A stretch of 64,000 nt of DNA from Rubrivivax sp. (GTDB lineage: Bacteria; Pseudomonadota; Gammaproteobacteria; Burkholderiales; Burkholderiaceae_C). The notes beneath the pieces were generated by a model. It was not told where the DNA came from. It ran no database searches and was given only the letters and a program-made list of their open reading frames with translations. Below, one piece after another: positions 1-10,630 of the stretch (position 1 is its first letter; every line of letters starts with the position of its first letter). Location of the stretch: contig JAJTDM010000010.1 of NCBI GenBank assembly GCA_021300575.1, positions 1 through 64,000 of the forward strand. Direction: 5' to 3'. The position numbers and the translations under genes are program-made.

Positions 1-407
1 TTGAGCCCCCAGAACACCGCTGCCACCGGGCCGACCTGGCCGAAGCGCAGATAGACCCAGGACAACGCAACGAGGATGAACAGAGACGGCAGCACGAACA
101 AGACGCCGGCAGCAATGCCGCCCCAGGTGCGGTGCATCAGCCACCCCAGGTAGGTGGCGAGCTGTTGCGCCTCAGGCCCGGGCAACAGCATGCAGTAGTT
201 CAGTGCATGCAGAAAGCGCTGTTCGCTGATCCAGCGCCGGCGCGTCACCAGTTCGTCATGCATCAACGCGATCTGCCCCGCCGGACCGCCGAAACTGATG
301 AAACCCAGGCGGCACCAGAACCGCAGCGCCTGGGCGAGGCTGGGGGCGACGACCCGGCCGGACCCGGGCGCCCCAGGCGCCTGCGCTTGAGCCCTTGATT
401 CAGACAC
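1..407 (-). CDS. chrA: Chromate transporter ChrA family, N-terminal part (runs off window edge)
   Basis: Reverse-strand reading from GTG at 407: VSESRAQ...[62 protein letters not shown], the typical ChrA N-terminal signature. Its start overlaps the stop region of the upstream kinase. Confidence 0.88.
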   Translation of the reverse strand, partial: MSESRAQAQAPGAPGSGRVVAPSLAQALRFWCRLGFISFGGPAGQIALMHDELVTRRRWISEQRFLHALNYCMLLPGPEAQQLATYLGWLMHRTWGGIAAGVLFVLPSLFILVALSWVYLRFGQVGPVAAVFWGL

Positions 408-2550
408 CTGGCGCCACCCCGAGAATCCGGACCAGCACGCGCTCGAGCTCGTCAAAATCCAAGGGTTTCAGCAGGTAGTCGCTCAAACGCTCGCGGTCAC
501 GCGGGTCCACTTCGGGGCCCAGGGTCTGGGCCGACAGGCCGACCACCGGGATGGTCTGGGTCACCGGGTCGACGTGGAGGGCATGCAAGACCTCCAGGCC
601 ATCCAGGTCGGGCAACTGCATGTCAAGCAGTATCAGTGCCGGCTGCCACTGCGCCGCGCGGGCAAGCCCCGTGCGGCCATCCTCGGCCACCTCCAGGATG
701 TATGCGGGCCGCCGCCTGAACCACTCGGACAGGATCAGCGCATTGACGGTGTTGTCCTCGATGTAGAGCACCCGGTGCGGGCTGGTCGCGGCCTTGGCTG
801 GCAAGGCCTGCGCGTCGGCGACGGTGGCGGACACCGCTTGAGCCCCACGAGGAGGAGGACCGGGCGGCAAGTCCTGGACCAAGGGCCGAAGCAGCCGCAC
901 CTTGAAAGTGGTGCCTTGACCCACCCGGCTGTCCACCTCCACCTCGCCGCCCATGCGCTCGGTCAGGGCCTTGACGATGGCCAGCCCCACGCCGGTGCCT
1001 TCAACCGCTGTACGCTCGGCCCCGAGGCGGTTGAAGGGCTGGAACAGTTGCTGCAACTGTTCCGCCGTCATCCCAGCCCCGGTGTCGCTGACTTCCAGGA
1101 CCACCTGGCCCCGCGCCGGCTCATCGGGCCGGGCCCGCACGGTCACCGTACCGCCCTCCCGGTTGTACTTGATGGCGTTTGACACAAGGTTCAACATCAC
1201 CTGCCGCAGGCGGGTGGCGTCGGCCTGCACGTACAGGGAATCGGCCAACCGCAGGCGCACGTCCACGCCGCGGGCCAGAGCCAGCCCCTCGGTCAGGACA
1301 CGTACGTCCTCGGCCACATCGGCCACCGGCACGGGAGACAGCTGGAGCTGTAGCTCCCCGCCCTCCAGCCGAGAGAGGTCCATCACATCGTCGATCAAGG
1401 CCTGCAGGTGGCGGCCCGCCGAGGTGATGTGACGCAGGCGTAACCCGCGCAGCGCGGCATCGGCGGCGTCCTCGTCGTCAATCATCAGCTGCGCAAAGCC
1501 CAGCATGGCATTCAACGGGGTGCGCAACTCGTGTCCTACTCGCGTCAGAAAACGTGACCGGGCCCTCATCTCCCGGTCTCGGGAGGCAGCCTCCAGCCGC
1601 TGCGTGACGGCCTGCCGGGTCTCGAAAGTGTCTACCAGTCGGCCCACCAGCAGCCGCAACAGAAGCGGCACCTCGGCCTCATCCGAGCCCGGTCCCGAGC
1701 CTGCAACACGCGGCAAAGATCCCGGAACCGCCGCGTCCATCCAGCCGACAAGGTCCTGTTGCGGCGAGGTCCGGAGCCGCAGGCCCAGACCGTCTGGCCA
1801 GGCCCGCACCTCGCCGTGCTGCAAGCTCTGCCGGATCGCGGCCACTCGGCGGGACAGACGTTCTGCCCTGCCCGCTGCATCGGCCTGTGGCCCCTCCCAG
1901 GCCGGGCCGACAGTGGCCAGTACGTCCAGGTCCGGCACCTGGCCTTCGGAGTCTGCGGTGGCGGCCACGAAGAATCCGCTGGGCTCGGAAGACAGACCAC
2001 CCGCCCCCACGGTGGTCAGGGCCTGCAGTGCCGCTCGCGCAAAGGCCCTCAGGTCTGGGGCCTCAAAGAGCTTGGGCCCCACCTCCGAGATGTGGGTAAG
2101 CGCCCGCACGTTGCGGTCCAGCGCCTGCAGGGTCTTGAAGGAGCGCAGGGCGGTCACCACCGCCGTTTGCAGCCGATCAGCGGTCAGCTCCGACTTGTCG
2201 CGGTAATCATCGATTTCGAAATGCGTGACGACCTCCCGCTCGGGCGCCATGCCGGGTTGCCCCGTGCGCAGGATGATGCGGGTCAGCATATTGCCCGCCG
2301 TGTGGCGAACGTGCTCCACCAGCTCCAGCCCAGCACGGTCGTTTTCCATCACGACGTCGATCAGCGCCACCGCGATGTCGGGCCGGCTGGCAAACAGCTC
2401 CCGACCCTGCGCCGCAGAGGAGGCGAACACGCATTCGATGGGGCGCCCGTCGAACTTCAGCCGACGCAACACCAGCCGGGTCACATCGTGGATGCCGGGT
2501 TCGTCGTCGATGACCGCCACCACCCAGGGCTGTGCCGCGGCCGGCATCAT
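400..2550 (-). CDS. Hybrid histidine kinase/response regulator: REC - DUF3369 - HisKA - HATPase - REC
   Basis: N-terminal [16 protein letters not shown]...[14 protein letters not shown]...[10 protein letters not shown] receiver typical of DUF3369 proteins; [16 protein letters not shown]-box; [15 protein letters not shown] ATPase boxes; C-terminal VLYIEDN...[13 protein letters not shown] receiver. Confidence 0.9.
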   Translation of the reverse strand: MMPAAAQPWVVAVIDDEPGIHDVTRLVLRRLKFDGRPIECVFASSAAQGRELFASRPDIAVALIDVVMENDRAGLELVEHVRHTAGNMLTRIILRTGQPGMAPEREVVTHFEIDDYRDKSELTADRLQTAVVTALRSFKTLQALDRNVRALTHISEVGPKLFEAPDLRAFARAALQALTTVGAGGLSSEPSGFFVAATADSEGQVPDLDVLATVGPAWEGPQADAAGRAERLSRRVAAIRQSLQHGEVRAWPDGLGLRLRTSPQQDLVGWMDAAVPGSLPRVAGSGPGSDEAEVPLLLRLLVGRLVDTFETRQAVTQRLEAASRDREMRARSRFLTRVGHELRTPLNAMLGFAQLMIDDEDAADAALRGLRLRHITSAGRHLQALIDDVMDLSRLEGGELQLQLSPVPVADVAEDVRVLTEGLALARGVDVRLRLADSLYVQADATRLRQVMLNLVSNAIKYNREGGTVTVRARPDEPARGQVVLEVSDTGAGMTAEQLQQLFQPFNRLGAERTAVEGTGVGLAIVKALTERMGGEVEVDSRVGQGTTFKVRLLRPLVQDLPPGPPPRGAQAVSATVADAQALPAKAATSPHRVLYIEDNTVNALILSEWFRRRPAYILEVAEDGRTGLARAAQWQPALILLDMQLPDLDGLEVLHALHVDPVTQTIPVVGLSAQTLGPEVDPRDRERLSDYLLKPLDFDELERVLVRILGVAPGV

Positions 2551-4586
2551 GCGCGCGTCTCCTGTTCAAGTTGGCCGGGGAAACGGATGACAAACCGTAC
2601 GCCCTGCGGCTGCACGGCCTCCAGCCGGATAGAGCCCTGCAGGTTCTGGGTGACGATGCGATGCACCACGAACAGGCCCAGGCCCGTGCCGCCCTGGCCG
2701 CGACGGGTGGTGAAGAAGGGCTCGAATATGCGCTCGGCCAAGGCCGCGGGGATGCCCACACCGTTGTCCTGCACGCTGAGCTCGATATCCGCGCTGTCAG
2801 GCACCTGGCGGGCCTTGAGCTCAATCCTGCGCGTCGCTGCCGTGTCCGTGCGGTCAAAGGCGTGCACTGTGGCGTTGACGACCAGATTGGTGACCAACTG
2901 GGCAAAGGCGCCGGTGTCCACCACCATCGGGAAATCACCTTCCACGTCGAGATCCAGCCGGCAGCGGGCGCGCTTGACGATGGGCGCCAGCGAGGTGGTG
3001 AGGGTGGAGAGGAACTGCACCGCCCGCACCTCGCGCCGATGCTCGTGGGCCTGATCGGCGGCGACGTCCTTGAAGCTGCGCACCAGATCGGCCGCGCGCT
3101 TGAGGTTGCCCACGATCAGGTCGAAAGCCACCCGCTCGTCTTCGAGAAAGGCCTCCAGGTCTTCATGCACCAGGCGGTGAGCCTTGAGCTCGGCCAGGAT
3201 GTCCTGGGCCGACTGCGCCATGTGCGTGGCGGCCGTCAAGGCGATGCCCAGCGGGTTGTTGACCTCATGGGCCACCCCGGCCACCAGCACCCCCAGCGAC
3301 TCGAGCTTCTGCGACTCCTGGATCTCGGCCATCATCTGCTCGCGCTCGGCCTGCGCCGCCCGCACCGCGGTGATGTCAATCTGGTAGCCGACGAAGTGAT
3401 TGGGCCGCCCGGGCGAGCCCCCCACGGGGAACAAGGTCAGGCGGTTCCAGAAAGACTGACCGTCGGCGCGGTAGTTGAGCAACTCCGTGGTGTAGGGCCT
3501 GCCTTCACGAACCGCGGCGCCCAGGGCCGCACTGACGGCGGGGTCGGTCTCAGGGCCCTTGAGAAAGCGGCAGTTGTGGCCCATCACCTGCTCGGGAGCC
3601 AGGCCCGTCATGGCATAGAAGGCGGGATTGGCATAAACCAGCGGGTAGTCAGGCTGCCGGGCGTCTGCAATGGTGACGCCAAAAGTGGAACCGTCCACCA
3701 CTGCACCCAGCAAGATGAGTTCATCCACCTTCTCACGCAACTGCTGGCTTGCCTGACGCTCGCGCTCGCGGGAGGCTGCCAGGTCGACATTGCTGCGCCT
3801 CACGGCTTCGGCCTGGCGGCGGTAAAGACCCACCGAGTACACCGAGATCACGAGCACAAACGCCATGTAGACGCCCAAGTAGCGGAAGTCCGCCAGCTTG
3901 ACGGCCTCGACGGTGGAGACCTCAACCTCCTGGATGCCCCGGACATCACCAAGCTTCCAGTCGCGCCTGGGGGACTCCGGGTGCGCGTTATGACAGGCCA
4001 CACAGCCCGCCTGCATCACCACAGGCGTGGCCAGCCGGTAGGAGGCCTGGCCCATCCAGGATCCGTTCTCCCGGGCAAAGACACTGTCCTGCCCCTGCCG
4101 AAACGCCTGCAGCGCCTCGGTCTGGAAGGCGTCCAGCGTAGGCCGCTCGGCCCGCCGTTGCGGAAACGGGTAATCCGATACGAAGCGGTAGGCTATGCGG
4201 TTCTGCGGGTTCGAGTGGTCGATGAGGGCGCCCAGTTCGATGGACAGGGTTGCCGGGATGGGAATCCCCCCATGCACCTCCTTGTAGCGCTCGGAGAGCA
4301 CAGCCTGTCCGCCAGAGGCCTGCAGGCGCTCCACCACATTGGTGGCGTAATAGCTGCGGATACCTGTCACGATGCGGGCGATCTCCTCGGCCCCGAGACG
4401 CATCTGCCTGCTCTCAATCTGTCGGAGTGTCATCAGGAAGGCCAGGGGCAGCAGCAGGATGGCCACCACAAACAAGGCCAGCACAATCCGAACGGGACGC
4501 CGCTGCGGGGGCCCCAGGCCCATACCTGCAGGAACGGCACTACGGTCTGGTGTGAGGGCGTCCTCAGGCTCGGGCATGGTGGGCAT
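2547..4586 (-). CDS. Membrane histidine kinase with DUF3365/Tll0287-like CxxCH heme domain and a LOV/PAS domain
   Basis: ORF 2547..4691; likely start MPTMPEPEDAL at 4586. TM LALFVVAILLLPLAFL; MQAGCVACHNAHPESPRRDWKLGDVRGIQEVEV (CxxCH); YANPAFYAMTGLAPEQVMGHNCRFLKGPETDP...NYRADGQSFWNRLTLFPV...HFVGYQIDIT (LOV); HEVNNPLG H-box; GTGLGLFVV. ATGA overlap with the downstream gene. Confidence 0.88.
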   Translation of the reverse strand: MPTMPEPEDALTPDRSAVPAGMGLGPPQRRPVRIVLALFVVAILLLPLAFLMTLRQIESRQMRLGAEEIARIVTGIRSYYATNVVERLQASGGQAVLSERYKEVHGGIPIPATLSIELGALIDHSNPQNRIAYRFVSDYPFPQRRAERPTLDAFQTEALQAFRQGQDSVFARENGSWMGQASYRLATPVVMQAGCVACHNAHPESPRRDWKLGDVRGIQEVEVSTVEAVKLADFRYLGVYMAFVLVISVYSVGLYRRQAEAVRRSNVDLAASRERERQASQQLREKVDELILLGAVVDGSTFGVTIADARQPDYPLVYANPAFYAMTGLAPEQVMGHNCRFLKGPETDPAVSAALGAAVREGRPYTTELLNYRADGQSFWNRLTLFPVGGSPGRPNHFVGYQIDITAVRAAQAEREQMMAEIQESQKLESLGVLVAGVAHEVNNPLGIALTAATHMAQSAQDILAELKAHRLVHEDLEAFLEDERVAFDLIVGNLKRAADLVRSFKDVAADQAHEHRREVRAVQFLSTLTTSLAPIVKRARCRLDLDVEGDFPMVVDTGAFAQLVTNLVVNATVHAFDRTDTAATRRIELKARQVPDSADIELSVQDNGVGIPAALAERIFEPFFTTRRGQGGTGLGLFVVHRIVTQNLQGSIRLEAVQPQGVRFVIRFPGQLEQETRA

Positions 4587-4650
4587 GTTGTCATGTGACG
4601 GCGCTCCCGTCCGCCTTGTCACCTCAGGGCCTGAAGGGTGTCGAGAAGGC

Positions 4651-5007
4651 TCAGGACTCGACGATGGCGGTCCGCGCGCGAGCCACCGCACCCATGACGG
4701 TGTCGACGTCCTCGGGGACCATGCCGGCCTCCACCAGGGTGGCTCTCAAAATCCCCGCAACCTCAGCGAACGCTGCACCCGTGATGCGAAGTCCGCCGTG
4801 GGCAAGCTCCAGGGTCCGGCCCTCGTACACCGAGGCCGGCGGCCCCAGCACGTGCGAGATGAACTTGACCTGATGGCTGATCAGCCGCGCCATGTCCACG
4901 CCTTCGAAGTAGGGGCGCAGAGTGGGGCGCTCCAGCACCTCACGGTAGAACCGGGAAACGATGCGGCTGACCGTGGGCACGCCGCCATACTTCTCAAACA
5001 GGTTCAT
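4651..5007 (-). CDS. Group 1 truncated hemoglobin (2/2 globin)
   Basis: MNLFEKYGGVPTVSRIVSRFYREVLERPTLRPYFEGVDMARLISHQVKFISHVLGPP; start may be 5007 or 5049 within the 4651..5160 ORF. Confidence 0.88.
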   Translation of the reverse strand: MNLFEKYGGVPTVSRIVSRFYREVLERPTLRPYFEGVDMARLISHQVKFISHVLGPPASVYEGRTLELAHGGLRITGAAFAEVAGILRATLVEAGMVPEDVDTVMGAVARARTAIVES

Positions 5008-5162
5008 GAGGGCACTGAGGTTGCATCCCAACTGATTGTTGCGATGCATCATGCCCGCTGAAGCAATGACCCCTGGACGGCGTAGGCTTTGCCGAGCCTG
5101 GCGCTCGCACGGCCCGTGCTCCGCAGCGGCCGGCGTTATGCTGCACAGCCCACCTGACACCC

Positions 5163-6896
5163 GTGACCGACACCCGTGCAGATCCGAACGACCTCGGCGA
5201 CCGCTTCGTGAGCGGGGCTGAGAGTACAGGCACGCCTGAACAGGCCCTGGCCGCCTTGCAGGAAGCGCATGCGCGACAGACGCTGGAGCTTCAGCGGGTA
5301 CGCGCCGATCTGGACAAGTTGCTGGACGCTTCCATCGAGATGAGCGTGCAAGCCGAAGCCGGTCGATCGTCGGAACTGGCCAGCCGCGCCAAGAGCGAGT
5401 TTCTGGCCACCATCAGCCACGAGATCCGCACCCCGCTGCATGGCATTCTGGGCAACGCCGAGCTGCTGTTGGGCACCCGGCTGGATGAGGACCAGAAGCG
5501 CTGCGTGCGGTTGTTGCGCTCGAGTGCCCAGGCACTGACCGACATCCTCAACGATGTGCTGGACTACTCCAAGATCGAAGCGGGGCGACTGGAACTCACC
5601 ATCGAACCCTTCGATCTGGGTGCCTGCGCCGCAGACGCCGCGGCCCTGTTCGAATCTGAGGCGCACGACAAAGGGCTGCGCCTGCAGCTGCGGCTGCCGC
5701 AGGATCTGCCCCCTGCCGTGGTGGGCGATGGCAGCCGGCTGCGGCAGGTGCTGTTGAACCTGCTGGCCAACGCCGTGAAGTTCACCGCCCGGGGCGAAGT
5801 GAGTTTGGTGCTGGAACCGGCGACGCCGTCTGCGCCCTTCGGCCCCGCAAGCGAGAAGGTGACCTACCGCGTGGCAGTGCAAGACACCGGCATCGGCATC
5901 CCGGCTGACCGACTGAAGCTCCTGTTCGAGCCTTTCCAGCAGCTCGACGCCTCCATGACGCGACGCTTTGGTGGCACGGGCCTGGGTCTGGCCATCAGCC
6001 AGCGCCTGGTGGGGCTGATGGGCGGCACGATCAGGGCAGACAGTCGCGAGGGCGAGGGCAGCCGATTCCACTTCACGCTCACCTGGCCGACCGCCCAGAA
6101 CCTCAGCCCCACCGCGGTGTCAGGGCCTCGCCTGGATGCCAGCCTGGCCTGTACGCAGCCCATGAGCATCCTGCTGGTGGAAGACAACCCCACCAACCAG
6201 GCGGTGGGCCTGGAGATGCTGGGCAGGCTCGGGTACAGCGCCGGCCTGGCGGTCGATGGCCACGCTGCCGTGGAGGCCCAGCGCAAGGGACTGCACGACC
6301 TCATCCTCATGGACATCCAGATGCCCGGCATGGACGGAGTGGAAGCTTCCCGCCGCATCCGCGCCCTGCACGGCGTGCAGCATCCCCGCATCGTGGCGCT
6401 CACCGCCAACGCGGCGGCGGAAGACAGGCAGGCCTACCTGGACGCGGGCATGGACGACCACCTGGCCAAGCCCTTCGAGATGAAGGATCTGGCCGCCGTG
6501 ATCACGCGAGCCTTCAAGGCACGCCAAACCCGACAGACCGTCCCGACGGAATCTATGGAAGTGTTGGACGATGCCGTGCGCGATTCGCTGACACACCAGT
6601 TCGGGCGGGCCTTTGTGGAACGCCTGGACGAGACCTATCTGCGCACCGCCGCCCCATTGGTGCAGGCCGCAGGTGCGGCCATGACCGCCGGAGACGGGCC
6701 GGGGTTGCTGCGCGCTGCGCATGCACTGAAGTCCAGCAGTGCCAACGTCGGCGCCGTTGCGCTGTCGCGGCTGTGCGCCGAGCTGGAAGTCCTGGGCAAG
6801 AAAGGTCAGTTGAAAGAAGCCGGCCCCCTGATGGCCAGCGCCGAGCGCTCGTGGCTGCGGGTGCAGCAGGCCTTGCAGAAGCCACAAACCCGTTGA
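5163..6896 (+). CDS. Hybrid sensor histidine kinase with REC and Hpt domains (BarA-like, no obvious TM)
   Basis: [20 protein letters not shown]-box; [34 protein letters not shown]...[14 protein letters not shown] receiver; C-terminal [13 protein letters not shown] Hpt motif. Confidence 0.93.
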   Translation: MTDTRADPNDLGDRFVSGAESTGTPEQALAALQEAHARQTLELQRVRADLDKLLDASIEMSVQAEAGRSSELASRAKSEFLATISHEIRTPLHGILGNAELLLGTRLDEDQKRCVRLLRSSAQALTDILNDVLDYSKIEAGRLELTIEPFDLGACAADAAALFESEAHDKGLRLQLRLPQDLPPAVVGDGSRLRQVLLNLLANAVKFTARGEVSLVLEPATPSAPFGPASEKVTYRVAVQDTGIGIPADRLKLLFEPFQQLDASMTRRFGGTGLGLAISQRLVGLMGGTIRADSREGEGSRFHFTLTWPTAQNLSPTAVSGPRLDASLACTQPMSILLVEDNPTNQAVGLEMLGRLGYSAGLAVDGHAAVEAQRKGLHDLILMDIQMPGMDGVEASRRIRALHGVQHPRIVALTANAAAEDRQAYLDAGMDDHLAKPFEMKDLAAVITRAFKARQTRQTVPTESMEVLDDAVRDSLTHQFGRAFVERLDETYLRTAAPLVQAAGAAMTAGDGPGLLRAAHALKSSSANVGAVALSRLCAELEVLGKKGQLKEAGPLMASAERSWLRVQQALQKPQTR

Positions 6897-6974
6897 ACCG
6901 CGCCTGAAGACACCGTGCAGGGGCGGGTTCGACTTCGTACGGCGGCTTCACGCGGTAGCGGCGCAGCGCTAGCG

Positions 6975-8627
6975 TCAATACGACAGGCTTGCATAACCGC
7001 TCTGGCGCGAGGCCGCGAGGGCCTGGCCAAGGGTGTGGATGCCGCGGTCGGCCAGCAGCGGCACCAGCTTCTGGAAGACTTCGGCCGTCACCAGGGCGTC
7101 GCCCAGCGCCGTGTGCCGCCCGACCACGCGAACCCCGAGGCGCTCGGCGATGGCCTCCAGCCGGTGTGAATCCTGCTGCGGATGCAACACGGCCGACAGC
7201 AGCAAGGTGTCCAGCACCGGCTGATCGAAGCGCAGGCCCGTGGTGGATTCCTTGAGCTGCAGGAAGCGCATGTCGAACGCCGCGTTGTGCGCCACCAGCA
7301 CGGTGTCGTGCGCATAGCGGTGGAAGGCGGGCAGGACCTGCTCGATGGGGGGCTGGCCGCGAACCCTCTCCGGGGTGATGCCGTGGATGGGAATGGACGC
7401 CGACGGAATCGAACGTCGCGGATCGACCAGCTGGTCGAAGCGCTCGCCGCGCAGCAGCTTGCCGTAGACCATGCGAACGGCGCCGATCTGCAGGATCTCG
7501 TCGCCGCCTGAAGGGTCCAGACCGGTGGTCTCGGTGTCGAAGATGGTGAAAGACAGCGCGGCCAGGGACCGGTCTTCCAGCGCCTGGTCGGTGTCACGGT
7601 GGGCGAAGAGATCGAAGTCGTAGAACACCGGGCGGCTGTCGGTGGGATCGATCGCCTCCCCCGCGTGAGGCCCGTGGTCTTCCCGGGAGTCCTCGACCTC
7701 CGGGGCCCGCGGCTCGGTGGCCGCTGCAGGCTGGGTCTGCAGCATCAGCACAAAGCCCGTCAAGGGCAGCGCGGCGGGGCCGGGCAGTCGGGTGCTGGGC
7801 GACACGTCAGCAGCTTCCTCCACGGCGCGCACCGGCGCCATCTGCACCCGCAGCAGGTGGCCGCCCGGCGCAGGGCTCACGAAGTCAGCCGTGGGATGCT
7901 CTGCCCCGCGCTGCAGACGAGCTTGCAGGCTCTGCAGCGCCTGGGTCACCCGCTCGCGGTCCAGGGTGGCATAGATGGACCGGCCCAGGCCGATCAGATC
8001 GGCGCCGCCCAGCGACAGTGAGGATGAAGGTGACGCCGCCTGCAGCAGGCGGAATTGCAGGCGCGCCCGGTGGTTGTAGAGCAGGATACGGCCGTCGAGG
8101 TTGCAGACCACCACCCCCTGGGTCAGTTCGCTCATCAGGGCGGCCAGGCGGTTGCGCTCCTGCCCGATGGCGCGGCTGGCGCGGGCCACTTCCTGCGCCA
8201 CATCGGCACGCAACTGCTCTCGCTGCGCCGCCAGCGCCTCCAGGGTCTGGGCCAGGGCGCGCAGGTCAGCGGGCCAGGAAGCGCTGCCGACGGTACGCCC
8301 CCCGGGCGTGGTCAGCAGCACGCGGGCCTGTTCGGCCAGTTGGGCCGGTGCGGCCACCAGACGCCGGTACAGCGCGGCCGCCACCGCCGCGGCAGCCCCC
8401 ACCAGGGCGACGCCCGGCAGCAGCAGCACCGGCCAGCGATCGGACGTCAGCGCACGCCAGGCGGCCTGTTCGTCCTCTGACAGCATGGACATCAGCAGCG
8501 CCTGGCCCACGGCCACGAATGCACCCAGTGCCAGCGCACAGCACAACGCGACCCCGCCCACGGCCCAGGCCAAGCGGGGGTCGCGTCGCAGGCCACGGGG
8601 ACCACGGGGGGGCTGGGTGCTCGTCAT
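6975..8627 (-). CDS. Membrane-anchored PAS-like domain fused to DnaQ-type 3'-5' exonuclease
   Basis: Two hydrophobic segments at N-term; LMSELTQGVVVCNLDGRILLYN PAS-like; FTIFDTETTGLDPSGGDEILQIGAVR (Exo I), VAHNAAFDMRFL (Exo II), C-terminal HTALGDALVTAEVFQKL (Exo III). Confidence 0.88.
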   Translation of the reverse strand: MTSTQPPRGPRGLRRDPRLAWAVGGVALCCALALGAFVAVGQALLMSMLSEDEQAAWRALTSDRWPVLLLPGVALVGAAAAVAAALYRRLVAAPAQLAEQARVLLTTPGGRTVGSASWPADLRALAQTLEALAAQREQLRADVAQEVARASRAIGQERNRLAALMSELTQGVVVCNLDGRILLYNHRARLQFRLLQAASPSSSLSLGGADLIGLGRSIYATLDRERVTQALQSLQARLQRGAEHPTADFVSPAPGGHLLRVQMAPVRAVEEAADVSPSTRLPGPAALPLTGFVLMLQTQPAAATEPRAPEVEDSREDHGPHAGEAIDPTDSRPVFYDFDLFAHRDTDQALEDRSLAALSFTIFDTETTGLDPSGGDEILQIGAVRMVYGKLLRGERFDQLVDPRRSIPSASIPIHGITPERVRGQPPIEQVLPAFHRYAHDTVLVAHNAAFDMRFLQLKESTTGLRFDQPVLDTLLLSAVLHPQQDSHRLEAIAERLGVRVVGRHTALGDALVTAEVFQKLVPLLADRGIHTLGQALAASRQSGYASLSY

Positions 8628-8755
8628 GGGGCGTACGGTGCAGGGCGGGCACCCCGCAGCTTACGCCCGATCACTCCCTGACCACGGTGACCGTGCAGTC
8701 GGACTTGGCCACCCCCTCGGAACTCACGCTGCCCAGGCGGACAACGGCTGTAAGT

Positions 8756-9397
8756 TCAGGCCCGGGAGACGCGGGGGCGCGGCTGGGCAGCCTGGTCCCA
8801 GGCGGGGCCGGCAAACCAGGCGTCGCCCAGCATCGCAGCCTTGAGCATGGGCAAAGCGTCGTCGCCCCAGAAGGCGCGCCCGTCGAGCACGACGGTGGGC
8901 ACCCCGAACACACCCTGCGCCAGGGCTGCGTCACCAGCGGCGCGCAGTTCGGCCTTCACCTCGGGGCCGTCGGGGTCGCGCTCAGGCGCCAGGGCGGCGC
9001 GCAAGACGGCCAGTCGCTCGGGGCAGGCGGCGTCCAGTCCGCCGCGCCACACATGGTGGAACAAGGCCTCCACCACCCGCCGGTTGGGCGTGCCGCCGGG
9101 GCCGGCGCAGGCCAGCGCCAGGCGCAGCAGGGGCAGCGGGTTGAAGGGATGGGAGGCCGGCAGGTCCAGCGGTGTGCCTTGGGTGTGCGCTCGCCAGGCG
9201 ACGTCTCGGTAGGTCCAGGCACGCTTGGGCTCGATCTCGGCCGGCCCCTTGTGCTCGTGCTGCTTGAGCAGGCCGGCAAACAGGACCGGCCGGTAGTCCA
9301 CGCTGTAGCTCAGCCCTTCCAGCACCTGCGGCAGGCGCTCGAAGGCGAGGTAGGCATAAGGCGAAATGGGGTCGAACCAGAAGCTCAGGTGCTTCAT
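8756..9397 (-). CDS. 2-hydroxychromene-2-carboxylate isomerase (DsbA-like thioredoxin fold)
   Basis: [23 protein letters not shown]...[24 protein letters not shown]. Confidence 0.9.
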   Translation of the reverse strand: MKHLSFWFDPISPYAYLAFERLPQVLEGLSYSVDYRPVLFAGLLKQHEHKGPAEIEPKRAWTYRDVAWRAHTQGTPLDLPASHPFNPLPLLRLALACAGPGGTPNRRVVEALFHHVWRGGLDAACPERLAVLRAALAPERDPDGPEVKAELRAAGDAALAQGVFGVPTVVLDGRAFWGDDALPMLKAAMLGDAWFAGPAWDQAAQPRPRVSRA

Positions 9398-9621
9398 GAG
9401 GCCGCCTTGGGGACCCCCATGCGCGGGTTGGACTGCGCCGGGCTGATCAGGGCGCGAAGCACCACCTGCCGCTGCGGCAGCATGTCCTGCACGCGCTGCC
9501 GGGTGGCGTCATCCAGGCGGCTCCAGGCAGCGATCTCGTCGATGGTCCGGGCGCAGCCCTCGCACCACCCCGTGCCCGCATGCATGCGGCAGATGTTGAT
9601 GCAGGGGCTGGCAACGGCCAT
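9394..9621 (-). CDS. DUF1289 domain-containing small Cys protein
   Basis: [40 protein letters not shown], characteristic DUF1289 pattern; 4-bp overlap with downstream isomerase. Confidence 0.85.
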   Translation of the reverse strand: MAVASPCINICRMHAGTGWCEGCARTIDEIAAWSRLDDATRQRVQDMLPQRQVVLRALISPAQSNPRMGVPKAAS

Positions 9622-9712
9622 CAGTGCGCTCCCAAGGCAGCGGGGGGCAGCGCCCGGCAGCAGCTGAGGTTGACGTTGCGCGGGGACGACGGGGCCATGG
9701 GCCTATTCTGGG

Positions 9713-10630
9713 TCAAACGGTGGCTTTCTTGGCCAGGAGCGCGCGGCCCACCCTGGAGACAGGCGGCCGGCCCAGTTCCGCCGAGATCCAGGCCCCCGCG
9801 CTGGCCAGGGCGTCCAGGTTCACGCCGGTGTGGATGCCCAGACCGTTGAGCAGGAAGACCACGTCCTCGGTGGCCACGTTGCCCGTCGCGCCCTTGGCAT
9901 AGGGGCAGCCGCCCAATCCGGCCACGCTGGCGTCAAAGACATGCACCCCCATCTCCAGGCAGGCGTAGATGTTGGCCAAGGCCTGGCCGTAGGTATCGTG
10001 AAAGTGTCCGCTCACCTCCTCGACGGGAAAGTGCTTCAGCGCGCGCTCCATGGCGGCCTGCACCTTGCGCGGCGTGCCCACGCCGATGGTGTCGGCAATG
10101 CCGCAGTGCTGCACGCCCAGCGCCTTCATGCCCACCACCACGCGCTCCACCTCGTCGGCACTGACATCGCCCTGGTAGGGGCAGCCCACGGCACAGGAAA
10201 CCGCGGCGCGCACCTTGATGCCCTGGGCCAGCGCCAGCTGCACCACGGGGCGGAAGCGCTCGATGCTCTCCTCGATGCTGCAGTTGATGTTGCGGCGGCT
10301 GAAGGCCTCGCTGGCCGCGCCGAACACCACGATCTCGTCCGGCCGCCCGGACAGCGCGGCTTCCAGGCCCTTGAGGTTGGGCGTCAGCACCGAGTAGCGC
10401 ACGCCAGGGCGACGGGCTATGCCGGCCATGACCTCGGCGGCGTCAGCCATCTGCGGCACCCACTTGGGGCTGACGTAGCTGGTGACCTCGATCTCGTGCA
10501 GACCGGCATCCTGCAGGCGGGACACCAGCTCGATCTTGGTCGCCGCAGGGATGGGCTGCGCCTCGTTCTGCAGGCCGTCGCGCGGACCGACATCCACCAG
10601 CGTGACCTGCGAAGGCAAGTGGGTGCTCAT
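9713..10630 (-). CDS. Hydroxymethylglutaryl-CoA lyase
   Basis: VTLVDVGPRDGLQNEAQPIPAATKIELVSRLQDAGLHEIEVTSYVSPKWVPQMADA...GVHVFDASVAGLGGCPYAKGATGNVATEDV; start MSTHLPSQ at 10630. Confidence 0.94.
   Translation of the reverse strand: MSTHLPSQVTLVDVGPRDGLQNEAQPIPAATKIELVSRLQDAGLHEIEVTSYVSPKWVPQMADAAEVMAGIARRPGVRYSVLTPNLKGLEAALSGRPDEIVVFGAASEAFSRRNINCSIEESIERFRPVVQLALAQGIKVRAAVSCAVGCPYQGDVSADEVERVVVGMKALGVQHCGIADTIGVGTPRKVQAAMERALKHFPVEEVSGHFHDTYGQALANIYACLEMGVHVFDASVAGLGGCPYAKGATGNVATEDVVFLLNGLGIHTGVNLDALASAGAWISAELGRPPVSRVGRALLAKKATV

Noticed and set aside
2532-4598. 688-aa plus-strand ORF
   Set aside because: Antisense to the LOV-type kinase; composition typical of GC-rich shadow frames.
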